Assembly (NCBI GenBank): GCA_963576725.1
Contig: OY755244.1
Coordinates: 33,205,876-33,269,875 of the forward strand
Reading direction: 5' to 3'
From: Azorinus chamasolen
Taxonomy: Eukaryota > Mollusca > Bivalvia > Cardiida > Solecurtidae
Length of the DNA: 64,000 bases
The stretch's first letter is position 1, and the number at the start of each line of letters is the position of its first letter. Below are positions 31,967-41,627 of this stretch, piece after piece. The notes under the pieces were generated by a model. That model had not been told where the DNA came from. It did no database searches and worked only from the letters and a program-made list of their open reading frames with translations. Both the position numbers and the translations under genes were made by a program.

Positions 31967-32200
31967 CCCTCGCTTGCTATTCATGTCAATATACCTACCT
32001 GTAAATAGTGAAGACCCAGATGAGACAGCTCCTGCAGGAGCTGTCTCATCAGGGTCTGCACTATTTACAAGTTAATTGTGCAGCCAGTGCACTCCACAGC
32101 AGTGATTTCACAGCGAAATACTTGTACACAGTGAAGATATATGTAATTATACAACAGGGCATGGGTAAAGAAGGAGAAATGTATTTTAAAATTCCTTTCA
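31963..32200 (-). mobile_element. TTAA-J MITE
   Basis: Perfect inner arms GATGAGACAGCTCCTGCAGGAGCTGTCTCATC flanked by TAAATAGTG and CACTATTTA. The right part matches the copy at 56057-56305 as far as AAATGTATTTTAAAATTC. Confidence 0.75.
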
Positions 32201-32299
32201 GTATCTAAAGAATCTGAGTGACAAACTGGGTCTACAGCATTTGCAGATGCTTGTAAACTGGTTTTCTTCATACAAGGGGTTAGATCTTTTTTTTCAAAG

Positions 32300-33058
32300 T
32301 TAACCCTTTCCCTATTGGATATTTATGTATGAAATAATGACATTATGAATATTTATTAGCTGAATTTTTTATAATGGCATATGTACATAATAGAGGTGTC
32401 ATTTATGGGAATTTCTGTATCGATATATTGATGGAATAATATTGACGATATATCGATGGAAAAATATTGACGATATATCGATTTCTATTTAAGAACATGA
32501 TTTATGCTCTGTAGTTACATCCATCTGAGTGTAAAAAGTCAAAATTTTCAATAAACTTATATAAAAGAATACTGTATATCTTCTGTGGCTTATACTTTAC
32601 TGCAACACTTCCAAGTCATTTAACTTTAACTTTCGAACTTTAAAAAAAATATGAAGTAAACACCTGAAAATGGCAGAACTAAAAGTATGCATGATAATTC
32701 TTTGGAAGAATTCCACTGAAAGCATGTAAGAAGTTACCAACCTGTAAGAAATATAGCCCGTGGAAAGGTGTTTATTTTTCCTCCATTTATATCGATATAT
32801 TGAAACCAGTATCGATATCGAATCGACTGGCATGAATCGATAATACATGTATATCGATATCGTTCGTATCAATCACACCTCTAGTACATAGGATGTTTTG
32901 GTGCAGGTAAAAACTGTAGCTATTTAATATCATAAGCAAACAGAGCACACCCTGATCAGACGACTCCTATATAGACGACTCCTATAGGAGCCATCTTACC
33001 TGGATCTATTGTGTTTGCAAAGGTGCAAAAAAAGCATTAATATGAGGGAAAGGATTAA
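32300..33058 (+). mobile_element. TTAA-B MITE split by a hAT-like element
   Basis: The left part ends TATAATGGCATATGTACATAA. The right part starts GTACATAGGATGTTTTGG. The palindrome has an apex duplication (GACTCCTATATAGACGACTCC). TTAA is at both ends. Confidence 0.85.
32391..32883 (+). mobile_element. hAT-like MITE (493 bp)
   Basis: The ends TAGAGGTGT and ACACCTCTA are flanked by GTACATAA and GTACATAG, an 8-bp target duplication with one change. Subterminal regions are rich in ATATCGATAT-type motifs (five or more at each end). No coding region. The size of the duplication and the terminus point to hAT. Confidence 0.85.
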
Positions 33059-33106
33059 TAGTCATCTGCAAAAATATATGCCTGCTTTTATTTTCTATAT
33101 TGGATC

Positions 33107-33338
33107 TTAACCCTTTTAACTCCAAGAATGTAAGAAATAAAAAATCCATGAATATTTATTAGATTAATTATAATAGCACATGGACACATGAATTTTTTTA
33201 TTTTTAGAAACTGTAGAATCATACCTATATTTATATCATAAGCAAACAGAGCAGATTCTGATCAGATGACTTCTACAGGAGTCATCTGATCAGTATCTAC
33301 TGTGTTTGCAAAGGCACAGAAAGGTGTATTAAATTTAA
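33107..33338 (+). mobile_element. TTAA-B MITE with paired arm change
   Basis: The centre reads AGATGACTTCTACAGGAGTCATCT, so both arms carry the GAC/GTC version. The right end is truncated at GGTGTATTAAAT, against TTAA-A. Confidence 0.8.
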
Positions 33339-33562
33339 CCCATTCTCTCATAGGCTATTTTTTAGATTCAACCACTTTTAAGATTCAACCACTTTTAATA
33401 AATCTACAGAAAAAGGAAAATTTCAAAAGTTTGTAGTTTGAAACCATTGTTATAAATAGAGCATTTGCTCCTATAGGAGCAAATGCTCTAATTATCACAA
33501 TTGTTTCAACAGGTCATTTTTACAGAGGCGTAGAAAGGCGTATTTATGGAGGAAAGGGTTAA
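33335..33562 (-). mobile_element. TTAA-A MITE
   Basis: A 228-bp copy with an intact apex. It has an 18-bp internal tandem duplication of AGATTCAACCACTTTTAA. Confidence 0.88.
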
Positions 33563-33726
33563 TGTGTAAAGGGTTGATTAATTGCCCTTTTTCATCAGAT
33601 TGTCAGCAGTTAGGTATCTGAAAATATGCCCAGTTATTGGACTTCTCATCTGGATCCAAACTGTTCACAGAATGTTATCATACAGTCATCCACAGTATGC
33701 TGGGAATGAATGAGCTATCTGTCTAC

Positions 33727-33804
33727 TGACAAGAGTGGTAACTTCTTGTCAATATTATCTCTGAGGTTGTTTCGATTTTGCAATGAATCTAAGAACCAAT
33801 GTGA
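33727..33804 (-). CDS. Candidate exon, minus strand
   Basis: The minus strand has acceptor GGTTCTTTCAG, an open frame including HWFLDSLQNRNNLRDNIDKK and a donor TTGTCA/GTAGAC (78 nt). Not recognised. It sits in a short MITE-free stretch between TTAA-A and TTAA-G2. Confidence 0.35.
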
Positions 33805-33826
33805 CTGAAAGAACCAATGTGTTGTG

Positions 33827-34006
33827 TTAACAATTATCTTTGCACGCTAAGTAATTTTTTGTCTGCAACAATTGTTGTCTGCTTCAATTCTTAAAATGAT
33901 TTTTCTCTAATTTCTTTGCAAAAATATCATCAAGATGGCAAACATTTTGGATCCTGATGAGACGCCGCATTATGTACAGTTTCGCCGCTAGCGTGCAAAG
34001 AGTTAA
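33827..34006 (+). mobile_element. TTAA-G2 MITE, second copy
   Basis: The ends are TTAACAATTATCTTTGCACG and CTAGCGTGCAAAGAGTTAA. Compared with 8953-9150, the right arm CTTCTCATCTGGATCC is deleted at the palindrome. Confidence 0.75.
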
Positions 34007-34029
34007 TCGTTATCATGCCTGGCACAACT

Positions 34030-34225
34030 TGCACGACCTGACTCTCATTTGCAAACAGCTTGGATCCAGATGAGACGCTGAGTAACTCGGCGTCTGATCA
34101 CAATTCAAGCTGTTTGACACTCAGTCAACAGTTTCTCAAAAACTTGTACGAATCAGAAGTAAGTCGAAAATGCAACATACCACAGTTTTGGCCGACGTAA
34201 TTTTTTTCAGCATGATGAGGGTTAA
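34030..34225 (+). mobile_element. TTAA-G MITE
   Basis: Contains CAAACAGCTTGGATCCAGAT, GAGACGCTGAGTAACTCGGCGTCTG (short palindrome) and GTACGAATCAGAAGTAAG. Related to 4800-4985. The right TTAA is shared with the next element. Confidence 0.6.
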
Positions 34226-34451
34226 CCCTTTCCTCCATAAATACGCCTTTCTACGCCTCTTTATAAATCACCAGTCGAAACCATTGTGATTAATAGAGCA
34301 TTTGCTCCTATAGGAGCAAATGCTCTCTTTATCACAATGGTTTCAGAACTACAAAATTCTGAAATTTTCCTTTTCTCTACTTAATGCTCCTTTTCGGTAG
34401 ATTCATTCAAAGAGGTTGGGTCTAAAAATAGCCTATGAGGGAATGGGTTAA
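34222..34451 (+). mobile_element. TTAA-A MITE
   Basis: A 230-bp copy with intact apex and both flanks close to consensus. Confidence 0.92.
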
Positions 34452-34594
34452 TATGTCTAGCATGTACATTGTACCAAGATATTACTGAGTCTTCTCAATA
34501 CAGAGAAGTGAAAATGTGATATAACAAGTGATAAATTGTGAAGAAAATCTATTTACGTGAAATATATAAAACATTTACAAATACTTTGACTCAA

Positions 34595-34865
34595 CACTGT
34601 TCTTCATATAAACGTCTTTTCAAGCTTTTGCAAACAGAGTTAAGACTCAGATCAGACGGCTCCCGTAGGAGTGGTCTGATCAGGGTCTGCTCTGTCTGCT
34701 CATGAAATGATAAAGATATGATTTTACAGTTTCTACTGTGGCCGAACATTTCTTATAGCCCATGTGCCATTATAAAAAATATTCTAAAATTTTTCATGAT
34801 GTCATTATTTCTTACATGGATTTCTAATTGGATTAGACTATTTCTTACATGGTGTAAAGTGTTTA
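34595..34865 (-). mobile_element. TTAA-B MITE
   Basis: The right end has a duplicated TTTCTTACATGG segment. The palindrome AGACGGCTCCCGTAGGAGTGGTCT is partly decayed. Confidence 0.75.
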
Positions 34866-34909
34866 ACATCTCAAGTTGTAATGTATAATAAATTTTCTTC
34901 CCGAACCAC

Positions 34910-35030
34910 CTAAAACAACAGAAGTAATAATGTCAATGATGTTATTTCTTATGTCTAGACACAAACTTTTTTTACAAGAGTCAGAGAACATCCAGTATGA
35001 AAGGGTACAGATTGTGAGAGGACGTTTACC
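34910..35030 (-). CDS. Candidate exon, minus strand
   Basis: The minus-strand open frame includes CKKSLCLDIRNNIIDIITSV and ends at a possible donor TTTTAG/GTGGTT. The acceptor is unclear, so the 5' edge is approximate. Not recognised. Confidence 0.25.
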
Positions 35031-35315
35031 ATTAAAATGCTGAATTCTCAAATCGAGGGCTTGGTGCAAAACTATTCTAACTCCTTCACTTTGTGAAGGA
35101 GTTAGAATAGTTTTGCACCAAGCCCTCAAAATGGACTATTCTAAAATTCAAACAGGTCAAGTTTATGGTGAATATATAGTGATTTTTCTGAAGAAAAGTG
35201 TAACATGGCAAACAGTGCAGACCCTGATGAGAGGGATCCTCTAGGAGCTCTCTCATCTGGGTCTACACCGTTTGCAAAGGACATAAGTGACTAGTTTCCT
35301 GCATTGTAAGGGTTA
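35028..35315 (+). mobile_element. TTAA-E MITE split by foldback P
   Basis: The left fragment ends GCTGAATTCTCAAA. The right fragment restarts AAATGGACTATTCTAAAATTC and runs to TTAA at 35312. The palindrome GATCCTCTAGGAGC is present. Confidence 0.75.
35053..35128. mobile_element. Foldback P, copy 1 (76 bp)
   Basis: Near-perfect palindrome: GAGGGCTTGGTGCAAAACTA, TTCTAACTCCTTCAC, then the inverse. The apex CTTCACTTTGTGAAG lacks the CTCCTATAGGAG motif. Confidence 0.85.
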
Positions 35316-35327
35316 ATGACAAAATTC

Positions 35328-35390
35328 TAGATCCTGATCAGAGGATCCCTCTAGGAGCTCTCTGATCTGAATCTACACTGTCTGCAAAGT
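35328..35390 (+). mobile_element. TTAA-E palindrome fragment
   Basis: GATCAGAGGATCCCTCTAGG and AGCTCTCTGATCTGAATC only. Outer parts absent. Confidence 0.5.
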
Positions 35391-35402
35391 TTGCCAAATT
35401 CA

Positions 35403-35805
35403 GAGGGTAATAAAAGAAAATGTGTCCATGGGACACAAATGCAAACAGGAAGTAGATGAACGACAGACCTGAAAAGGGGAGACGCAGTACAACTCACTAT
35501 GATTATGCTTCAGACCAAATATCAAATCATTTTGCAGCTTACACAAGCGAAGAAATCTTTGACGAAAATTTGTGTCATTAAACAATCACCAAAATTCAAT
35601 CAAAGTGTCGGCAAACAGGAAGTAGATGGACGACAGACCTGAAAAGGGGAGATACATTGTAACTCGCTATGATAATGCTTCAGACCAAATATCAAATCAT
35701 TCCACCTTACACAAGCCAAGAAATCCTTGACAAAAGTTTATGACTTACGGATGGACAAGGGTAAAACTTTATGCCCCCGTGGCCTAAAGACGGGGGCATA
35801 AAAAA
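35403..35805 (+). mobile_element. Helentron-like element with two 171-bp units
   Basis: The 5' hairpin is GTGTCCATGGGACAC. Two units start GCAAACAGGAAGTAGATG (35442 and 35613). The 3' end TATGCCCCCGTGGCC..CGGGGGCATA is a hairpin. Same 3' type as 18246-18488. Confidence 0.65.
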
Positions 35806-35831
35806 CAAAACTAAAGATAACATCATCTGCT

Positions 35832-36003
35832 GTGTACCTATCAATAGCATGTGCCATGGGTTCAGTTGGAGACATCACAAACATCCATCATGGCAGATTA
35901 ATTCATACTGATAACTGGAGATCAATTTTTTCAAAATTGAATGGCAGCTACAGACATGATAACCATTATATATCAGCCAATGCAAAGATTGCCCAGGTCA
36001 CAG
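35832..36003 (+). CDS. Weak candidate exon, plus strand
   Basis: An 80-codon plus-strand frame begins at about 35832. The reading DITNIHHGRLIHTDNWRSIF is protein-like. An acceptor CCTATCAATAG and donor GCCCAG/GTCACA could bound it. It opposes the strand of other candidates. Not recognised. Confidence 0.2.
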
Positions 36004-36123
36004 ATGTTGTGAATAAGGTGACCCTCCCCCTTAGCCAATCAGTCTGTTTATACATTGACTATATATATAATTAATTTATTTTTCATATAACATCACTGAT
36101 CACAAGACAAGACAAATACACAA

Positions 36124-36366
36124 TTAACCCTTTCCATCATATAAATGCCATTTCACACATTTGCAAACAGGGTAGACTCAGGTCAGATGGCTGCTATAAG
36201 GAGCCGTTTGATCAGGGTCTGCTACATTTGCCTATGGTATGATTCTACAGTTTCTGCCTGAGCCAAAACTTCTGTTTTCATGTGTTATTATTAAAATTAA
36301 TCTAATTGATATCATATTCATGATGTCATTATTTCTTACACGAATATTGAACACTTAAAGGGTAAA
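36124..36366 (-). mobile_element. TTAA-B MITE
   Basis: The centre reads AGATGGCTGCTATAAGGAGCCGTTT. The right end ACACTTAAAGGGTAAAC has lost the TTAA form. Confidence 0.8.
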
Positions 36367-36500
36367 CTGTTATAGGGCATGACAATATATGCTCAAATAT
36401 CAGGAAGTTTACTCATCAATACATGGCTGAAACAAACATTTCATCAAGTACGAAAGTGAAATGGAGCAGAAATCAAACATTGCTTTACTTTAGATCTGCA

Positions 36501-36730
36501 TTAACCCATTCCCTCATAGGCTATTTTTAGATACAACCTCTTTGAATAAATCTACCGAAAGGGAGCATTAACTAGAGAAAAGGAAAATTTTAGAATTTTT
36601 TTGCTTGAAACCATTGTGATAAATAGAGCATTTGCTCCTTATAGGACCAAATGCTCTATTTATCACAATGGTTTCACAAAGTGACTTTTACAGAATCGAC
36701 AAAAGTCGTCAATATGAGAGAATGGGTTAA
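36501..36730 (-). mobile_element. TTAA-A MITE
   Basis: A 230-bp copy with apex GCTCCTTATAGGACC, one inserted base. Confidence 0.92.
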
Positions 36731-36924
36731 GCTGTGATCTTGAGAAATTGTCCGGATAAGTATTCGGATGACTCTAACTTCGGTTATCTCGAGGTAATTT
36801 ATATGGTCCCTTGAAGCTTGTAATATTGAAGTTGAACTGTACAATACTGGCTCCCAGTAACAGCCATATACAATGTATATGAACACCATGCTAGCTCTAA
36901 GCTTCTGCTAACCAAACAATACTA

Positions 36925-37129
36925 CAGTAAAACCCCTCTAATGCGACCACCAAAAAGGGACATAATTCACAGTGGCAAAGGCAGGTGGTAGCTTAATGCA
37001 GGATGAAAGTTATGCAGAAAGCTCCTACATGAGCTTTCTGCATAACTTTCATCCTGCATTAAGCAACCATCTGCTTATGAAGACCGCCATGTTTGTTCAT
37101 TAAGTGGTCGTATTAGAGGGGTTTTACTG
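36925..37129 (+). mobile_element. Pogo-D MITE (CTCTAATGCGACC), well preserved
   Basis: A 205-bp copy between TA dinucleotides. The ends CAGTAAAACCCCTCTAATGC and TATTAGAGGGGTTTTACTG and inner arms GTTATGCAGAAAGCTCC / GAGCTTTCTGCATAAC are nearly perfect. Confidence 0.9.
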
Positions 37130-37150
37130 TATTATAATTAAAACTTACGA

Positions 37151-37386
37151 TTAACACTTTACTCCATGAATATTCATCTAAGAAATGATCACATCATGAA
37201 TATTAATTAGATTAAATTTTTATAATGTCCCATGAAAACACGAATTTTTGGCCATTGCAGAAACTGTAGAATCAAACCAATATAATGTCATAAGCAAACA
37301 GAGCAGACCCTGATCAGATGCCATCTGATCTGGGTCTACTCTCTTTGCAAAGGTGAAGAAAGGGGCATTTATGGAGTATAAGGTTA
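37151..37386 (+). mobile_element. TTAA-B MITE without apex
   Basis: A 236-bp copy. The centre is GATCAGATGCCATCTGATC, so the CTCCTATAGGAG tip has been removed symmetrically. Confidence 0.88.
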
Positions 37387-37569
37387 AAAATTTAATAAAA
37401 TTTGTTAAAATAACATGCTGCATTTTTGTATTGCCTCTACAAATAATTTGTTGAGAAAAATTACTTCTTTCATTTTTTTGTTACATCTAGCAAGCACATA
37501 CTATTGGCTCTCCACATTGGAGAATGTTGCCTTGGACAGGACAGACTAGGATAGAAATTCCATGTACAC

Positions 37570-37625
37570 CCCTGATGGAATTCCAAGGATGTCACATGCA
37601 ACTGTAGAAAATATGAACTCTCTAT
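37570..37625 (-). CDS. Candidate short exon, minus strand
   Basis: The minus strand has acceptor TTACATTGCAG, an open frame including REFIFSTVACDILGIPSG and a possible donor CAGGG/GTGTAC (56 nt). Another frame is open too. Not recognised. Confidence 0.25.
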
Positions 37626-37735
37626 CTGCAATGTAACATATTGACCATTAAATTTTGCTTTCTAGCTGGAATTTCAAATCTTACACAAATCCGATGTATT
37701 TAACCCCTGGGTTGAAAGAGTTGTGTGAAGTTTTA

Positions 37736-37965
37736 TTAACCCTTTCCTCCATAGGCTATTTTTAGACCCAACCTATGAGTGAATCTACCGAAAAGGAGCA
37801 TTTACTAGAGAAAAGGATTTTTTTTTAGAATTTTGCAGTTTTGAAACCATTGTGATAAATAGAGCATTTGCTCCTATTGGAGCAAATGCTCTATTTATCA
37901 CAATGGTTTCAAACAGTGACTTTTACAGAGGCGTGGAAAGGTGTATTTATGGAGGAAAGGGTTAA
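37736..37965 (-). mobile_element. TTAA-A MITE
   Basis: A 230-bp copy with apex CTCCTATTGGAGC. Confidence 0.92.
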
Positions 37966-37974
37966 ATAAAATAA

Positions 37975-38095
37975 ATTTTGCAATAGCTGAGAATGTAGAA
38001 TTAGAGCATATTAAGCAAACAGAGCTGCCCGTGAACAGACATCTTCATCAAGATCTGTCAAATCTAGGTCTTCTCTGTTTGCAAAGTTAGAACTA
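37975..38095 (+). mobile_element. TTAA-B remnant
   Basis: GAATGTAGAATTAGAGC, AAGCAAACAGAGC and CTCTGTTTGCAAAG remain around a decayed palindrome. Confidence 0.5.
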
Positions 38096-38167
38096 GAAGG
38101 GATCATAAAAGAAAGAGACAACTATCAAGATGTGTGCCACTTACCTTGACTCAATTATCAAGATGTG

Positions 38168-38185
38168 TGTTTGTGTGTGTGTGTC
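38168..38185 (+). repeat. (GT)n microsatellite
   Basis: A short TGTGTG run following TGTGTTTGTG. Confidence 0.8.
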
Positions 38186-38230
38186 ACTTACCTTGACTGT
38201 GGAGTTCTCAAATTTTCCTTCACTGGTAGG

Positions 38231-38590
38231 GAAACTGTAATACAAGTACAATGATGTTGACCACGCAAAAACGCAATGACATATTTATCAAAGCTCTAAA
38301 GATCTGGAAGTCTAACCGTCTGAAATATAACTTATGGTACAGACAAATATTTTGAAACTGTAATACGAGAACAATAATGTTGACCTTATAAGGCAATGAC
38401 ATTTATCAATGCTCTAAAGATCTGGAAGTCTAACCGTCTGAAATATAACTTATGGTACAGACAAATATTTTGAAACTGTAATACGAGAACAATAATGTTG
38501 ACCTTATAAGGCAATGACATTTATCAATGCTCTAAAGATCTGGAAGTCTAACAGTCTGAAATATAACTTATGGTACAGACAAATATTATA
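38231..38590 (+). repeat. ~120-bp tandem repeat, 3 units
   Basis: Units start GAAACTGTAATACGAGAACA and contain CTCTAAAGATCTGGAAGTCT. The second and third are nearly identical; the first is diverged. Confidence 0.9.
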
Positions 38591-38836
38591 CATTTGTCTG
38601 AAAACTTTATGTATATGAAATATTATCATTGGATCTATATTGAGTTGTAACTAAATAAAGTTCTAATGAGGATTACCATTGCAGTCCAATATCTAATAGA
38701 TGCAATTAATGACCTCATAATTTAATTTTAACCCTTTCAATACTAATTTTTTAAGGAAAAATTTTCATAGTAAATAATTGTGTAAAATTATTTGAAAGTC
38801 CATAAATGCATGGAAGATTTATTGAGTGGAAATGAA

Positions 38837-38917
38837 ATTCGAGGGCTTGGTGCAAAACTATTCTAACTCCTTCACAAAGTGAAGGAGTTAGAATAGTTTT
38901 GCATCAAGCCCTCGAAT
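38837..38917. mobile_element. Foldback P, copy 2 (81 bp)
   Basis: ATTCGAGGGCTTGGTGC at the left and its inverse at the right; apex CTTCACAAAGTGAAG. One arm mismatch (GCATCAAGCC against GGCTTGGTGC). The apex orientation is the reverse complement of copy 1. Confidence 0.85.
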
Positions 38918-38946
38918 TGCATTATACGGGGTATCCACCATCTGTC

Positions 38947-39200
38947 TTTAACCCTGGTTCCCTGTTCTATGATTATTACAAATTTCAATACCTACTGAAT
39001 ATTCATGGACAAAAACAGTTATACTGAAATGTGGAAGGTGGAACATTGCAGCCATTTTAGAAACTAAAGAAACAGATCTATCAAATTCCATTAGCAAACA
39101 GAGCAGACCCTGATCAGATGGCTCCTCTAGGAGCCGTCTGATCTGGGTCTACTCTGTTTGCAGATGCCTGAAAACATGTTTATATGAGGGAAAGGGTTAA
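38947..39200 (+). mobile_element. TTAA-C MITE
   Basis: A 254-bp copy with TTAA at both ends and apex GGCTCCTCTAGGAGCC. Confidence 0.9.
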
Positions 39201-39785
39201 TTTGCAATAAAGATATCAACCCTGATGTGATAAAGATAGAGCTTAGTGGACTGACTGTAGGACGTTCTCACGGACTGAATGTTATGTGACTATTCTTTTG
39301 TTCAAAATAGTCACATAAAATTAAAATTTAGTCACATAAAAAGAAAAACACAAAAGATATTTTGAACTCGGTGTCATATAACTATCAATCTGTGTGAGCG
39401 GAGGACTGACAGACAGACAGATGACAAATTCCTCTGAAAATCGAACTCATCCAAGCTAGCTTTCATTCATGACAATTCATAAAGCAACTATTGAGAAAAA
39501 TTGGTCATAAAATGAAAATGCTTGCTATATGAGCAACAATGTATTAGATTACACGGACACACTGATGGACTGATCGATGGACGGACGGGTCAAAAAGAAA
39601 TTATGACATCATGAATATTTATTAGCTGTATTTTTATAATTTATAACTGTCAAGATAATATTTTACTTTGACAAAAACTATAGAATCAGATCTATATCAT
39701 GTCAAAAGCAAACAGAGCAGACTCCTATTGGAGTTATCTGATCTGGGTCTACACTGTTTGCAAATGTGCGAACTTGAAAGCTGAG
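39201..39785 (+). other. Decayed Helentron-like sequence, then TTAA-B remnant
   Basis: 39201-39595 ends with GACGGACGGGTCAAAAAG, a Helentron-style tail, but no clear termini. 39598-39785 is TTAA-B (TATGACATCATGAATATT to CTGTTTGCAAATGTGCG) with a shortened left arm (GACTCCTATTGGAG). Confidence 0.45.
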
Positions 39786-39878
39786 GCGTATTCCTAACAT
39801 ATCATATCGTTATATAAATTGCCATGTTCAAAGACATATGTAATACTTTGAGACACTCAAAAAGAATGCAAATATTAC

Positions 39879-39946
39879 CTCTAAACCGCAGTGATTTCCA
39901 GTGCTGTTCTTGAACTTCCAATACTTCACAGATTGTTTTCACAGCT
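39879..39946 (-). CDS. Candidate exon, minus strand, good splice sites
   Basis: The minus strand reads acceptor TTTATATTACAG, a 68-nt open segment including CEVLEVQEQHWKSLRF, and donor TTTAGAG/GTAATA. A 36-bp tandem duplication (39941-40012) copies the acceptor and first exon bases. Not recognised. Confidence 0.4.
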
Positions 39947-40246
39947 CTGTAATATAAAACATTGAAATAAGTAATTCACAGCTCTGTAATATAAAACATT
40001 GAAATAAGTAAATGTATTTCTATTAATCTACAGAAGGGTTTCCAAAGTTACCCTAAATATTCAGCCAGACAAATTAACTCCGTAATATAGTGCAGGTCCC
40101 GAGGTTATAAAATGTTTTGCTTGAGTTTGAGATTATTTTCAAGCATCTGACAAATCGGATAACTTGAGAATGATCTCAGACGAGAAGTTTTATAAACGTT
40201 GGCCCAGACCCTGAAAACTGAACTCAATGAAATATAGATTTAAGCT

Positions 40247-40453
40247 TTAATCCTTTCCCTCATATAAATGCTTTTCACACCTTTGTAAACCGAGCAGATC
40301 CAGATGGGATGGCTCCTTTAGAAGCTGTCTGATCAGGGTCTGCTCTGTTTGCTTATGAAATTATATAGATATGATCTGCCATGGCCAAAAAATGCTGTAT
40401 TCATAAAAGATGTCATAATTCCTGAAATAAATATTCATGAGGGAACGGGTTAA
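40247..40453 (-). mobile_element. TTAA-B MITE, shortened
   Basis: A 207-bp copy with TTAA at both ends. The left arm reads GATGGGATGGCTCCTTTAG. Confidence 0.8.
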
Positions 40454-40969
40454 TCAAGATCTACATTGCTGGTAGGGTTGAAGAATAAAATCTGGCAATG
40501 CCAAGGAGTTTCAAACAGACCAGACCCATGTTAAATGGCATGTCTGTGATGTGGTGAATGATATCTGGGTCTACATTTCTTGTAAAATCCCGGACCCATA
40601 TTCAGTAACAATTCAAGTCTCAATTTCACATCCAAACACAAAAACTTCAACTTCATGTTTTTATATACTATTTGTCCAATATTTTGCAAAGAAAGTCACT
40701 CATTCAGAATTGTGCATGTGCAGCAGATTTGATGGACAAGTATTTTAAATCAGAATAATGAAAAATGATTCACATTATTATTTAATATAGTTGACATGAT
40801 CAATCTATTTAATAGTAAAAATCTAATATAAAGATAAGTAATGAGTCCTTGGTCTGATTTTGACTAGCACTACTTAAACAGCCGATTCCTCTTAAATAGT
40901 TTGCCCAATCACAGGCACTAACACTCTTCCTCCACACGAAATATTACAATGTCTATGATCATGATTGCT
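40454..40969. other. Unique island, nothing assigned
   Basis: A 65-codon plus-strand frame at 40551-40748 lacks splice or family signals. Confidence 0.4.
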
Positions 40970-41213
40970 GTTATTCCATAAATACGTCTTTCTACGCATT
41001 TGCAAACAGGAAAGACCCAGATCAGATGGCTCCTGTAGGATCTGACTGATCAAAGTCTGCTTTGTTTGCTTATGAAATAATATATAGATATGATTCTACA
41101 GCTTTTGCCATGGCCAACTATTCTCGTGTTCATGTGCCATTATAAAAACTAATCTAAATAATATTTATGAAGTCATTATTTGTTACAGGAATATTCATGA
41201 AGTAATGGGTTAA
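40970..41213 (-). mobile_element. TTAA-B MITE
   Basis: Left end eroded, right TTAA shared with the next element. Centre GGCTCCTGTAGGATCTG. Confidence 0.75.
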
Positions 41214-41404
41214 CACATTATCCCCTAGTGACGCATTTTTGCACATCTATAGAAGTAACTTTATGAAACCATTGTGATAAATAGAGCATTTGCTCCATAG
41301 GAGCTCCAGAGTTAGGGTTAGGGTTAGCAAATGCTCCATTTATCACAATGGTTTCACAGACTTTTACAGAGGCGTAGAAAGGCATATTTATGGAGGAAAG
41401 GGCT
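41210..41404. mobile_element. Symmetrical TTAA-A derivative with telomeric repeat at its tip
   Basis: The left half is the short flank of TTAA-A (GACGCATTTTTGCACATC..AAACCATTGTG). The right half is the same flank inverted (CACAATGGTTT..TTTTACAGAGGCGTAG to GGAGGAAAGGG), so both halves derive from one end. At the apex, CTCCATAGGAGCTCCAGA is followed by GTTAGGGTTAGGGTTAG (41311-41327). Confidence 0.8.
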
Positions 41405-41627
41405 ATTTTAAGATCCAACCTCTTTGAATAAACCTACCAAAAAGGAGCATTAACTAAAGAGGAAAGGAGAATTTTAGATTTGTGTAGTTTTGAAACCATT
41501 GTGATAAATAGAGCATTAAATTTTGGTCCTATATATTGAGCAAAATAATGCTCTATTTATCACAATGGTTTCAATAAATGAGTTTTACAGAGGAGCAAAA
41601 AGGTGTCAGTAGGAGAGAATGAGTTAA
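41401..41627 (-). mobile_element. TTAA-A MITE with enlarged apex
   Basis: Directly joined to the previous element without an intervening TTAA. The centre reads CATTAAATTTTGGTCCTATA..CAAAATAATG. TTAA at 41624. Confidence 0.8.

Noticed and set aside
32008..32271. Small conserved frames also found near 56057-56260
   Set aside because: The similarity comes from both being TTAA-J copies; frames cross the palindrome and are not coding.
41311..41327. Interstitial telomere marking a chromosome fusion
   Set aside because: Only about two and a half units are present, exactly at a MITE palindrome tip; tip filler is simpler.
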